A stretch of DNA of 64,000 nucleotides from the NCBI GenBank assembly GCA_963995505.1, contig OZ023181.1, positions 9,027,487 to 9,091,486 on the forward strand, read 5' to 3'. Positions 1 to 11,432 of this stretch are shown one piece after another. The position numbers and the translations under genes are program-made. The stretch is from Hypericum androsaemum. Its lineage: Eukaryota; Streptophyta; Magnoliopsida; Malpighiales; Hypericaceae. Numbering within the stretch: the stretch's first letter is position 1; every line of letters begins with the position of its first letter. The notes below the pieces were generated by a model. That model was not told the DNA's origin. It saw nothing but the letters and a program-made list of their open reading frames with translations, and ran no database searches.

Positions 1-80
1 ACTTCACTCTCTCCAAAATTTTATTAAAAATCAGATTGAAATATCGACACTTAATAAAGATACTCTATATTTATTCTTAC

Positions 81-950
81 CAAAATGACGGCCTTGATGT
101 TGTCTCGCCCAATCTTGTACTCGGATTCCTCAGAGTCCACGAACTGCAACATGACATCAACGAAATCATTGGTCTTCTTCTCACCTTTTGATCGGACATG
201 CTCGTCGATAATCTTCTCGAGGAAACCGTCGAACACCTTGCTAATCGCCTTCATGCGCTTGGAGAAACCTTGAAGGTCAAAGAAGCCCAGCAATGGAATG
301 TAATTCCCCAAGTTTGGCGCTCCCGACAGGTCTATGGCCTCCTGGAACACAGCTATGAAGCCTCTCTCGTTGAACTCCTTGTCCGAATATTTCTTCCCGA
401 ATATCATCCTGCAACTTATGTCGGTGTTGAGCATCAAGATCCTTGAGCTGATGTCCACCGGAACCCTGTCGCCGGAATCTTTCTTAAGGGACTCAACACA
501 GAGGTCGAGCTCTTGTTTCCTCGTGGCCCTGAAGGAGTTGATCTTGCTGGTGCTAAGCAGCTCGAGGGTGCACATCTTCCGCATGTTCCTCCAGTAGGGA
601 CCGTACGCGCCGAAGGTGAGGTTCTTCTGGTCGTAAGACATGTGCTTGGAGGCTTCGTGGAACGGCCGGCTCGCGAAGGTGAGGTCGTGGGTCTTGAGGA
701 AGAGCTCGGCCGCCTCGGGCGACGAGGCGACGATGGTTGGGATGAGGCCTAGGCGAATGTGCATTATAGGGCCATACTTCTGCGCTAGCTTGTGCAGGCT
801 TCTGTGAGGGGACTTGCCTAAGAGATGGAGGGACCCGAAAATGGGGAGCCCTTTTGGTCCAGGAGGTAGTTTCTTCCTGTAGGTGGTCTTCTTTGTGTAG
901 AGCATAATGGTGAGAGTGGCCAGAGCTAGGATAATCCATGTCCAAGCCAT
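81..950 (-). CDS. Cytochrome P450, CYP71 clan (CYP736A-like), first exon only
   Basis: Endoplasmic-reticulum haem monooxygenase of the CYP71 clan; the substrate cannot be inferred. The start at 950 gives an N-terminal membrane anchor (residues about 2-19), a basic linker and the proline-rich hinge LPPGPKGLPIFG. Then come the conserved YGPIMHIRLG segment and the WRNMRKMCTLELLS C-helix region. The exon is exactly 290 codons and ends at 81 before a GTAAG donor (80-76), a phase-0 junction at the end of the I-helix lead-in (NIKAVIL), the usual intron site in this clan. The I-helix threonine, ExxR, PERF and haem-cysteine motifs belong to exon 2, which would lie left of base 51, outside the window. 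It is a paralogue of the gene at 21,779-23,631, in the same orientation. No stop or frameshift is visible, so it may be functional. The family call is fairly sure; the subfamily name is from memory. Confidence 0.93.
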
Positions 951-1000
951 GTTTGTGCGTACGATCTTCTGCTGTCTGAAGCTCTTTCGTGGTCTATGGA

Positions 1001-1010
1001 GTATATATAG
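1001..1010 (-). promoter_or_regulatory. Probable TATA box of the first P450 gene
   Basis: On the minus strand CTATATATAC lies about 50 bases upstream of the start codon at 950. Spacing and sequence suit a core promoter. The transcription start is not determined. Confidence 0.55.
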
Positions 1011-1161
1011 CCACGTAAATAATATGTACGAGTTTTAAATATTCTGTAGAAATCCAGCCGGCTTCAACTCTTTTAGAAATGTCTTAAAAAAACTCTTTTA
1101 GAAATGTTTATCCCTTTCATTGGAGATGACTATTTTTTTTAAAAGTAAATTTTTACATAAA

Positions 1162-1674
1162 CAATAAAATTTCTCTAAAGTGATATTGTTAGGACCAAAG
1201 AAAAAAATTATTTTTAAGAGGTCATTATTACATAAGAGATGTTTAAATTTTTTTCTAAAAATTGAATTTTTGAACAATAAATACAAAATTATCAAAAAAT
1301 TACTTTGTCTATATTCAAATTACCTTAAATTTTGGCTACACGCGATTGAGATATTTTCTTACAACATGACGGTAATCCCAAAGATCATATGAAGATAATT
1401 GAGAAGATGAATGATGATGCAAAAATTTTCAAACAAAGCAAGTCTAGCTTAAAATAGTGTTTAAAAATATTTTTCAAATTCATAAAGTAAGTAAAAATAT
1501 ATATACTTATTAAAAATATCACTTTATCAAAAATTGGGATCATAATTTTTCACTAAAATAATATTAATTATTATGATAGAAAGATTATTAAATTTTAAAA
1601 TTGGTTCCGACTCGAGACTAAAACTTTTTATCAGTTTAGAAAAATTATCAATTTACACGAGAATAAAAATACTG
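1162..1674 (+). mobile_element. Emigrant/pogo-like (Tc1-mariner) non-autonomous element, degraded
   Basis: The left end begins CAATAAAATTTCTCTAAAG and the right end, read in reverse, begins CAGTATTTTTATTCTC. Inside are the sub-terminal phrases 'aagtgatattgttaggacc' and 'ggttccgactcgagac', which recur (reverse orientation) in the cleaner copy at 62,973-63,573. A short decayed coding trace (HLKIIEKMNDDAK at about 1,388-1,430) matches KDHLKIIQKINDDVK of that copy, so both derive from one element. The flanks read AA on both sides rather than the expected TA, which I put down to decay. It lies in the upstream region of the first P450. Confidence 0.6.
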
Positions 1675-2535
1675 AATATAATCTCTCCGAATTTTGTTCT
1701 GCTCTATTCGAAATTTGCCATTTGTCGTCCATACACTTTTATTGCATGGCAAGCGATCACATGGCAAAATTTGTACGAATTTATTTTCAATACAATATAT
1801 TGAAAAATACATTGCTTACCGAATACGACTTAAATAATGATTAAAAAAATACTTAACGATTAAAGTGTCCAAATGACATTGTTTGTCGAGTTACGTAAAA
1901 AAAACAAGTTATCATTGCATCGAGAAAGATAGCTTACGGCTTTGAACCTTCTCTAGTAAAATGCTATCGGATTTACTTGCTGCTCAGTGAACGCGATGTC
2001 TTGAACTGGTCAGCTTTTTTATGTAAGCCAATACAATAACATTTACACAATGATATCTCTAATATCCTTTGGTTCTCACGTTGTGTCCGTTTCGGCCATG
2101 GACCTTATCTTGAATTCATAAGTATTTTTTTTTTCTATTTGAAGCGGTCTCACTTCACACTTATATAGGTGATCTCCTATCAGGAGTATCCTGCTATACT
2201 CCACTTTTATCTGGTATAGGAATCATTAAAAGCGTAGACGCTTAACCTTACCACACCTCTGTAGGGTAGTACTTGGATAGCTTCTGAGAATGGGACGGGT
2301 TCCAAGTGATCTTCTAAATCATCCATAACTTAGTTGTCTCATTGAACCAAGTTTGTGGGATCTCCACTCATCATGGTTGAGGTACCGCTATGAACGTTCT
2401 TTAATGTGTGGGTTTTCACCCCATTCCCCTTGCTGCGTCATACATTTGATCTCTGTTGATTCCTTTCATCAGAGGATCAGCTATGTTGTCCTTGGACTTC
2501 ACATAATCAATAGTTATTACTCCACTTGAGATCAA

Positions 2536-4045
2536 TTATCTAACAGTGTTATGTCTCCTACGGATATGTCGAGACTTATCATTGTACATAGGACTTTGTG
2601 CTCTCCCGATTGCAGACATGCTATCACAATGTATCAATACAGAGGGCACATGCTTGTTCCAACATGGAATATCCTCTAGGAAATTTCTGAGCCATTCCGC
2701 TTCTTCCCCAGCTTTGTCTAGTGCTACAAACTCTGACTCCATGGTGGATCGAACTATGCACGTTTGTGGACACAGCTCCTCCACCTATGGTGAACACATA
2801 ACCACTAGTGGATTTGGAGTCTTTAGTGTATCCTTCCAATACAGCTGGATACCTAGTATAAAGTATGCCATGGTTCATGGTATGTTTCAGATACTTTAGA
2901 ACCCTTTTCAGAGCTAGCCAGTGGTCTGGTCCTGGATTGCTCGTGAATCTACTAAGCTTGCTAATTGAATATGCAATATCAGGACGAGTACAATTTGTTA
3001 AGTACATCAGATTCCTAATGATCTTTTCATATTTTAGTTGAGATACTGGGTCACCTCTGTTTTTAGCCAAGTGTAGACTCAGGTCTACCGGAGTTTTAGC
3101 TGGAGGTTTGTCAAAAATATCGAATTTCTTGAGTACATTCTCAACGTAGTGAGATTGTGACAAGACAATTCCTTCAGTCTTCCTAGAGATTTTAATCCCC
3201 AGTATGACGTCAGCTAGACCCATATCTTTCATGTCAAAGTTATTCTTTAACATGTTCTTAGTTTTTATAATAAGATCATTACTGCTTCCCGTGATTAGCA
3301 TGTCGTCTACATACAGACATACAATCACGTAAGCATCAGGTGTGCCTTTAATGTATACACATTTATCACACTCGTTGATCTTAAAGCCATTTGACATCAT
3401 TGTTCTGTCAAATTTCTCATGCCGCTGTTTCGGCGCCTGTTTCAGCCCGTATAGTGACTTGACCAGCTTGCATACTTTATGTTCTTGTCCGGGGGCAACA
3501 AATCCTTCTGGTTGTTCCATATATATTTCTTCTTCCAGTTCTCCATTTAGGAAAGCTATTTTTACATCCATCTGATGTATCTCGAGGTTATAGAGTGCTG
3601 CGACAGCTATGATCACTCTAATGGATGTGATTCTTGTGACCGGCGAATAGGTGTCAAAGAAATCATATCCTTCCTTCTGTTTGAACCCTTTAGCTACCAA
3701 CCGAGCTTTGTATTTATCGATTGATCCATCAGCTTTGTATTTCTTTTTAAGGATCCACTTGCAACCTAAAGGTTTGCAACCTGGTGGAAGATCCACGATT
3801 TTCCATGTGTAGTTTTTCATGATGGATTCTATCTCACTATTGATAGCTTCTTTCCAGAGAGGAGCATCCGGACTAGATAATGCCTCTTGGACTGCCCCAG
3901 GTTCATTTTCTAACATGTAGTTTAAAAAATCTGGACCAAATGACTTGGCTACTTTGGTCCTCTTACTCCGTCTAGGTTCTTCAGTACCTTGATCAGAGCC
4001 TTGTGTAGCTTCATAACTTCTTTTGTTTGAGCTTACTTCTTTCAT
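2536..4045 (-). pseudogene. Copia reverse transcriptase and RNase H, broken
   Basis: The RT domain is well kept, with [26 protein letters not shown] and the catalytic YVDDMLI motif. QRHEKFD replaces the usual W-containing motif. Downstream the RNase H region reads [15 protein letters not shown] where copia elements normally carry an Asp-containing YTDADW segment, so a short deletion has removed an active-site aspartate. Shortly after, the frame shifts, and the RNase H tail ([20 protein letters not shown], then HCDS.SAI and KSRHIRRRHN) continues in another frame from about 2,784. The product cannot be functional. Confidence 0.88.
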
Positions 4046-4066
4046 TTCCTTTTTAGGAAAGATATT

Positions 4067-4804
4067 CTAAAAAAATATTGCATTCCTTGATTCCATGACC
4101 ATTTCCACGTTGATTTCGGGATTTTCAGACTTGTGCACTAGAAATCGGTATGCGTTACTGTTGTGGGCATATCTGATAAAGATGCAGTCAACGATCTTGG
4201 GTCCCATTCTGACCCTTTTAGGCAGAAGTATTTCTACCTTGGCTAGGCACCCCCACACTTTAAGGTAACCGTAGGAAGGCTTTCTCCCTTTCCATAATTC
4301 ATATGGGGTTTTGTCCCTTTTCTTGTGCGGCAATTTGTTTAGAATATGATTAGCTGATAGCACAGCTTCCTCCCACAAGTTCGGTGGTAAGCCCGAGCTA
4401 ATCAACATAGCATTCATCATCTCCTTAAGAGTTCGATTCTTGCGCTCAGCTACACCATTTGATTGAGGTGAGTATGGAGCAGTTGTCTGATGAATAATGC
4501 CATGTTATTGGCAGAATTCCTCAAACAGAGCTACATATTCTCCCCCACTATCACTTCGAATCATTTTAATTTTAGTGCTAAGTTGATTTTTAACCTCATT
4601 CTTATAACTCTTGAAAGCTTCTAGAGCTTCGCCTTTTCCTTTCAACAGGTGTACATAACAGTACCTCGTGCAATCGTCAATAAACGTGATGAAATACTTT
4701 TTTCCACCTCTAGTTTGTACTTGTTTCATATCGCATATGTCGGTATGAATTAACTCTAAAGGTGTAGTACTTCTTTCCACTGAATAAAAAGGTGCTTTGG
4801 TCAT
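4067..4804 (-). pseudogene. Copia integrase, broken by stops
   Basis: Retroviral-type integrase core. HTDICD carries the first acidic residue, RSDSGGEY the second, and NGVAERKNRTLKEMM the glutamate. The HHCC zinc-binding part lies just upstream (WHDRLGHVNL at the end of the 4,823-5,689 segment). In-frame stops at 4,823 and 4,505 split the domain; the second separates the two Asp motifs from the Glu motif. The C-terminal piece (4,067-4,420) keeps the KVWGCLAKV motif before another stop at 4,067. Confidence 0.85.
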
Positions 4805-4822
4805 TTTTGCCTCTACATATAC

Positions 4823-5689
4823 TTAACATTTATTGTTTCGGTCAAACTCCATTTTAGGCAATAAATTTAAACTTACTAACTTTCTTAGTGAGCTCAAATT
4901 TACGTGTCCTAGTCTATCATGCCATAAGTTAGAACACTCAGCCAAATAAGAAGAATTAACAACTTTATTAGGGCCATTAAAGGCGTGTTTGACAGTTATT
5001 ACATTCATCTTGAAGAGCCCCCTCTCGAGGTAACCCTTTCCTACAAAGGCACCGGCCTTGGTCAGAACAAACCTATCAGCCTTAAATACTAGTTTCATCC
5101 CAGCATTGCTCAACAGTGAGCCAGATACTAAATTCTTACGAATGTCTGGGACATGCAGCACAACCTTGAGGGTCGGCTCTTTTTCGGAGGTCAGCTTCAG
5201 CACCACCTGGCCTAGTCCAACTACGGGAGAAGTTGCAGAGTTACCCATGAATAACTTCCGCCCGTTGATGGCTGTGTAGGTCGAGAACATCTCCTTGTCT
5301 GAGCAGATGTGTCGGGTTGCCCCTGTGTCTATGAACCACTCTCTTGGGTTATCCACCAGATTAGCTTCAAACACCACAGCGGATAGGTGTAGCTCAGACA
5401 AGTCCTCAGCCAGATTAGACTTCTCACGATCGTCTTTCTTCGGCAAGTGATAATCTTTGGCCATGTGACCGGGCTTGTCACAGTTGTAGCAATTGCCCTT
5501 GATCTTTTTAGCTTTCTTTTGCTTTGGCTCTTGCTTCTCCTGCTTATTCTCGGGTTTCTTCCTCTTCTTACCAGTACCACCTTCGGCGAGGTGTACCTTA
5601 GCCTTAGAGTTGGTCCTGCCGGTCTTGACTTCGGACTTTCGGTTATCTTCCTCTATCTTTAGTCTCACGATCAGGTCTTCCAGCCCCAT
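4823..5689 (-). pseudogene. Copia gag C-terminus, zinc knuckle and protease
   Basis: Continues the gag frame after the stop at 5,729. A CCHC knuckle is present as CYNCDKPGHMAKDY, but its final cysteine is replaced by tyrosine, which should abolish zinc binding. The aspartic protease motif is WFIDTGATRHIC. The segment ends with the pre-integrase HHCC region (LWHDRLGHVNL) and a TAA stop at 4,823-4,825. Confidence 0.85.
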
Positions 5690-5728
5690 GTCCTTCCTCT
5701 TATGGTTGAGGTAGTTCTTGAAGTCCTT

Positions 5729-6268
5729 CTACAGAGGGGGTAGCTTCTCGATTAGAGCAGCCACCTGGAATGATTCGCTTAGTTGCATGCCTTCGGCGTG
5801 AATCTCGTGTAGAATCAGCTGCAGCTCTTGGACTTGGTCTATGACCTTCTTGGAGTCCACCATCTGGAAGTCGAGGAACCTTCCAACGATGAATTTCTTC
5901 ATCCCGGCATCCTCCGTTTTGTACTTCTTCTCCAGGGAGTCCCACAATTCTTTCGCAGTCTTGGTACCTGCATAGACATTGTAGAGGGCGTCGTCTAAGC
6001 CATTCAGGACATAGTTACGATATAGGAAGTCGCTGTGACTCCATGCATCGAGGGCGTTGATCTTCTGTAGATCAGCCTCATTTTCTACCACCTTCGGAGC
6101 CTCTTCCTTCAAGAATCGGACCAGGTTGAGCGTCGTCAGGTAGAAGAGCATCTTCTGTTTCCATCTCTTGAACTCGGTACCGTTGAACTTGGCCGGCCTT
6201 TCGGCGTGGACAGTTCCCGGGACCGATGGCACTGGTGCTGAGCTTGTTGATGCCATCTTCAAGTACAC
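5729..6268 (-). pseudogene. Copia gag N-terminal part
   Basis: A gag polypeptide of the UBN2 type found in copia elements: [18 protein letters not shown] near the start, then [20 protein letters not shown], then the [12 protein letters not shown] motif. The frame begins at ATG 6,268 and stops at a TAG at 5,729-5,731; the same frame resumes with KDFKNYLNHKRK, so a single nonsense change ended it. Confidence 0.85.
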
Positions 6269-6289
6269 AGTTCTTATCTTACGATTGTT

Positions 6290-6825
6290 TTTCGTCGGAG
6301 GTGGTGTACTTGATTAGGATCTTGTAAAGTCGAGGCAAGAGTTAGACTCTTTCTCCGTAAGACGATATTGCCCCGTATTCAGTGCTCACGGGTTGCGGCA
6401 ATCGTCCCCAAGATACAACGGCTTTGCTGCTTCCAAGATCGTAGCACAACGAATCTCGAAGCTTCGGACGAACCTTGGATACTTGAAACTTTCTTAGAGA
6501 GGGAGAGAGTAGAACGACTATTGCTAATGAATGCTTATGCAATGAGTGTTCAGGGTGATTTGCAAATGAGGGGGCCAGACCTATTTATAGGCGATGGAGG
6601 GTTGGAACTTGAAAAGTCATATGCATTTCTGAAGGGGCATAATGTGATCCAAAAAGTTTGTGATTCTTCAGATGTACCCTCCAGGTACCTCTTTGTCCTT
6701 GTAGAGTTTTCCAAAGAGTTCGTGACTCTTCGGATGTGCCCATCATGCACCCCAATTTTCCAAAAAGTTCGTGACTTTTCGGACGAAGGGGTGTGAGATT
6801 GCATTAATAAAAATTTATTCCAACA
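6290..6825 (-). promoter_or_regulatory. Copia 5' LTR / leader with TATA box
   Basis: On the minus strand this stretch starts near TGTTGGAATAA (6,825), has a TATA box CTATAAATAG at 6,581-6,590 and runs as a non-coding leader to gag at 6,268. A related sequence ('acttgattaggatct...gtcga') recurs at about 55,150-55,185, consistent with a dispersed LTR family. No second LTR of this element was found. Confidence 0.5.
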
Positions 6826-7417
6826 ACAAAAATATTTGTACTTGTAAAATATAGAGTCTCGATTCACAGTATTAGTCCTTTTAAGGAAGTATCTATTTTT
6901 GATTTCTTAAAATTTTAATTTATATAAAATATTAACATTCGTCTAATTTTATTAAAATTTCGGGTGAGCTTATGTTAGTCTTTTGGCACTATTCTAATTC
7001 ATTGAAAAACAAAAAAAAACTGATATGGTGATTTCCACGACATGAATATTATTACTGTGGAAGTTTTGGATAACACGTCATTATCATGCAATTAATCCCA
7101 AAATTTACTCCGTCGCATCTAGGAAGGTGTGACCTTGGGGTGCATTTGTCGTTGTTCGCGTTTCTCACGTAACGCCCTTGGCTTTTGTTGAAGGGATCTG
7201 ACGCCTACGGCTAAAATCCAAAGATAAAGCGGATAACAAACAAGGGGATCCGTTCAAATTGAGAGGTTTTGTTTTTATTTAATCAATTTGACAAATTCTC
7301 ACAGCTGATGAAATCTATTTATTTCCTTGCCGATGTATCAATTCATGCAGTGCTAGGATCGGCATCCTTAATTACCACTTTTCCCATATTTTGTTTTATA
7401 GGCAAATGATGGGTCTC
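6826..7417. other. Intergenic AT-rich stretch, nothing recognised
   Basis: No open frame of weight, no RNA gene and no obvious repeat structure seen. Confidence 0.5.
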
Positions 7418-7661
7418 GATTCAGTGCTGCTGGATCTTGCAATAAATTCTGGACAACGTGGTTGGCCCGCGAGTGATAAAAAACTTGTAATAACATATAT
7501 TATAAAGTGGTGATTTTGGAATGTATGTAAAAGTGTGTTGTATCATTGTATAACGCATATGTGTTATTGTTAGTTCTGTGTTGTACCATTATTAGTCGCG
7601 TGTTGTACTATTGTTAGCTGCCAGTAATACTATGCTACTTGGATTCAGCAGCACCGAATCC
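7418..7661. mobile_element. Small element with terminal inverted repeats
   Basis: The left end GATTCAGTGCTGCTGGATC and the right end read in reverse, GGATTCGGTGCTGCTGAATC, form an inverted repeat of about 20 bp around 244 bp of AT-rich DNA. The interior has a loosely repeated 'tgttgta(t/c)cattgt' phrase. No clear target duplication was found, so the superfamily is not assigned. Confidence 0.5.
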
Positions 7662-8710
7662 GACCACGCAAAAGATATACGTGTCACCATCTAAACATTC
7701 TATTCAGATTAGTTGAATGTTCATAAATAATGTGAATCAACCAAAAAAAATTGTGCATGCGAATAAACATTTATAATATTGTTAAAATCTCTATATCATC
7801 CCCAAAATCTTATTGTAATAAGTAAGTAGATTTTTTATATTTATAAACTAGTCCACCATACTTGCTACGTCCTACGTGGGATTCACAACATTTAGTTGTA
7901 AGTCACAAATTTTTTAAATTTTATGGTCACCAATCAATGTTAAATTGTTCTTGTATGATCACTTTATGAGGCTCATACCTGGCAGACGTGGCAAGGAAGA
8001 ACACGCGGTTGTCAAAATTTCGTTCATTTTTCATTTTTATTTTTTTATAATTAATTAAAAATTTAATATTTTGAATATCGATAGTAAAAATCATCACATT
8101 AATTTTTCTGTACGCCGTACCAGTCAATGCTGCACGGTCAGCTTTAAAGAAAAACCATAAAAATTTGTACCCAAAGCATCAACTTTTATCAAAATTATTA
8201 AAGCTTTATGCAACCCAACGTACTGAAAAGGACCGATGAATATTAAAGTATGTGTTGAGTTTTCAATAAAGTGACTACTCATATTAATGTACAGGTAAAA
8301 ATGAGTTAAAATAAATAAAGAGTGAAGCAAAGGTTCAGTGTAAGTTTCATTCATATATAAATAAGGCAGTAGACTGTTCTTATTCCATAGAGAACAACAT
8401 GCATAAAATTTCTTGTTACTTATTCTCTGATGCAAAGGTTGCAGTGTCATTGAAGTAAGTTCTACTCTGTCTTTCTTTTATAAGTAAAGTAAGTTATACT
8501 CTGTTTTTTAGTGGTAGATAGTATGAGTTAAGTTTTTTATAAAAGTAAAATTTTACACCAATAGTTACGCATTGTCAAAATACGAATACTTTACTTCCAT
8601 CAATTTATCATATCTTTGTGTCATTAAACAAAATGTCATTTGACGAGTATGAGATAAGATTGAAAATTTGCGTTGATAGGACTAAAAATCCCTTATCTTG
8701 GCTAACTACG
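7662..8710. other. Intergenic, nothing recognised
   Basis: AT-rich sequence without a convincing coding region. Short frames here have no recognisable motif. Confidence 0.45.
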
Positions 8711-9367
8711 ATAGATAAAGTCGTATTGTGGTCAGAAATCATCTCCGGATATGATTTGTCCATACCACGACCTTTTTTCTCGTAAAATTGCGGATAGGCT
8801 TATCCACAATCTACTTTTAGTAGATTTCGTACGTGATTATCTACCTACTACATATAATAATATATATAACGACCACATATGCACATTCTTCACTCCATTC
8901 CAACCATCACAAAGAGCAAGAGAGCGGGAGGGGGCATTTTTTACATCAACCTTCAAATCAGGTAATTTATTTAATCAGATATATTTTTATTTACATATAT
9001 AGCTTGCTAATTAATTATGAATAGTTTGTCAATTGAAGAGTTTGTGAACTTTATTTTTCATATGATGATGTAGTGTATGTTTTAGATATACAAAATGAAG
9101 CACAATGTTTAGAAGAATTATTTAGGAAATAATCATTATCATTTCTCAACTTTTTTAAAATATAATTAGTTAGAAATATTCGGTAGTTGCCTATCTAAAT
9201 ATGATATTTTTGTTAATCTAAATTATATTTTATTTTACCATTATATTTTGTTAACTTTGGGATATTGATTAAGTCACTCTTAATATTTTGTTAATTTTTG
9301 CATTTGGTATCCCTTTTTTTAAGCAATATACAATCGCATATTATTTTCTTTTGTTTTAGTGTTAATA

Positions 9368-11095
9368 ATGGCTAGGCAGATTATAAGAATAAAGTTGAAA
9401 TGCGATGGAAAAATTTACAATAGTCAAACCAGTTTTGACCTCCAAGGTGGAGGGGATGCAAAGTTGAAGTTTTATAAAAATTTTAGCTATAATATATTGA
9501 AAAATAATAATTGAAAAGATTCCAATAGGTCTGAATGAAGAGTTTGGTAAACTGATATTTATGTGTCCTTTTAAAAAAGAAAATTTTGGTCAAACGTTTA
9601 TCAATGATGAAGAAGATATTAGGACCATGGTTCTGACCATGATCAACTTTTTTGGATCAATGGCGAGTGAGATTTCGCTAAAACTTATTATGGAGAAGAG
9701 GGTGCGTAATGATTACAACCTGTTGGTCATTTAAGAAAGTCAATTCTTGAGTGGTGGTGATAATTACTATGAATCTGGTACATCCACGAGAATGCTTGTT
9801 GCTAGAGATGAACCAATATTTGTTTAGTTTGAAAATAATTCTAGAGAAGTGGCTCCATACGCAACAACAAATTTTCAAGAAGAAGAAGAAGAAGAAGAAG
9901 GAGAAGAAGAACAATAACAATACGGAGAATAAGGACAATAGAATTATGTTGAACAATAATACAGAGAACAACAATACGATCAACTCGCTCTAACTGAACC
10001 CGGTGAACAATCATCGATGAGTGTTTATGGTGTACGCATACCTAGTAGACCCTCGCACAATAGCACGAGAGCATTACCCACCTAGAATCTACCCTTCAGC
10101 CCGTAGAGTTCCTCTCGCACAACGTACAAGATTCCAGCCGCCGGTCTTGGTAAAAACTTATTCCAGTAGATCCACCTCGATTGGGATAAACTCGGAACAG
10201 AAAAAGAGTGCATCGCGGGGAAACCCGCTCTAGAGATACCACTGGATTACAATGAACATTGATTGAGTTGTCACCAAGCATTATATGGAAGTTCTTATGG
10301 TTTGTTGAAGTAGGGTATGATTTGGAATAGAAAAAAAGATGCAATGAGGGAGATCGAGGCATTTACAATGAAAGATGGGCGCGAGTTCGAACACGAAGAA
10401 ATAAGACCAGAAACTTTTGCTGTGAAATGTAAAAAATGGGAGATGGATGATTGCCAATGGAGGATCTGTGTCTCACAGGAAAGAAGGGGTGTACTTTTTG
10501 GTTCTTGAAAAATAGTGAAACACACTTACATAGCTCATTGCACAAATGGTTAAGAATTGTGTAGAGGAGCAACCAAAAATTCAAGTTGAGTCTCAGAGAT
10601 CCACGACCGCATTAGATATAGACCCTATTACAAGAAGGTTTGGTGGGCAAAGAGAGAGCATTTTAGGCATTATGGGGGATTGGCAAGAATTATACAATCG
10701 CCTTCTGCAATAGTTTGCGGCATACAAGGCAAAGAATCCTAAAATTGTTATTCAATGGGACTATTATCATAGTTTGCCTGGCAGAGACCATTACATAGCT
10801 CATTTGATGCCTGGAACAAAGATGTTCAAGCGAATTTTTTTGAGCTTCAAGTCTTGCATTGAAGCTTTCAGACATTGCATGATTGTGTTAGAGATCAATG
10901 GAACATTCTTGTATGAAAAATACAAGCATGCCCTCCTAATCGCCACTGCTATTGATGGTAATAATGCTATAATTTCGATAGCATTTGCTCTCGTTGAGAG
11001 TGAGAACATCGGCAAATGGTCGTGGTTCATAGAACAAATCAGGAAGCATGTGCCGCCTGGAGTTGAATGCATCATTATGGGTCGTAATTGATTTC
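9368..11095 (+). pseudogene. MULE transposase, left arm copy
   Basis: Decayed coding region starting MARQIIRIKLKCDG at 9,368. An acidic tract encoded by a GAA/GAG run lies near 9,880-9,910. A MuDR-type N-terminal domain follows at about 10,317-10,505 (FAVKCKKWEMDDCQWRICVS). Last is the MULE transposase core at 10,774-11,091, with LEINGTFLYEKYKHALLIATAIDGNN and AFALVESENIGKWSWF, the conserved second Asp region of this family. Stops and frame changes interrupt it throughout. Confidence 0.75.
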
Positions 11096-11432
11096 TAGAA
11101 GAAGAGTATAATCATCCAATGGACCCATTGATGACCAACACACATGCAGTGGCTCAGACAATGGTGAATGAATGGTTTTATCGTATTGGCCAATCAATTA
11201 GGTAATGCTTGGAGGCGCGGGCCATTTTTGAAGTGTGTTTAGATTACTTGTTATGTGTTGAAGACAATATCGATAGGCATTATCCGTGCCTTCTCCCCAA
11301 GCATGGATGTCTGTCATTGCCTTCAATATGCCTAGTTGATGATGAGAAATAACACATATTTTGCATCAGGCAGGCATCACATGCTTCCTGATTTGTTCCT
11401 TGAACCACGGTCAACTGTCAGTGTTCTTACCC

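Larger units (their letters stand above)
2150..6825 (-). mobile_element. Ty1/copia LTR retrotransposon, decayed, no 3' LTR seen
   Basis: One minus-strand frame can be followed from the gag start at 6,268 to RNase H near 2,540 in the Ty1/copia order gag, protease, integrase, RT, RNase H. It is broken by in-frame stops at 5,729, 4,823, 4,505 and 4,067 and shifted near 2,785. Upstream of gag (6,290-6,825) lies a promoter-like segment that could be the 5' LTR, possibly starting TGTTGG at 6,825. No matching 3' LTR or methionine-tRNA primer site was found by eye, so the outer limits are approximate. The 3' non-coding tail is about 2,150-2,535. Confidence 0.85.

Noticed and set aside
1098..1392. Phe/Lys/Leu-rich frames on both strands
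   Set aside because: AT-rich composition within the degraded Emigrant-like element; no coding signal.
9751..9993. Lys/Glu-rich 80-codon frame
   Set aside because: Off-frame reading of the GAA-repeat part of the MULE coding remnant.
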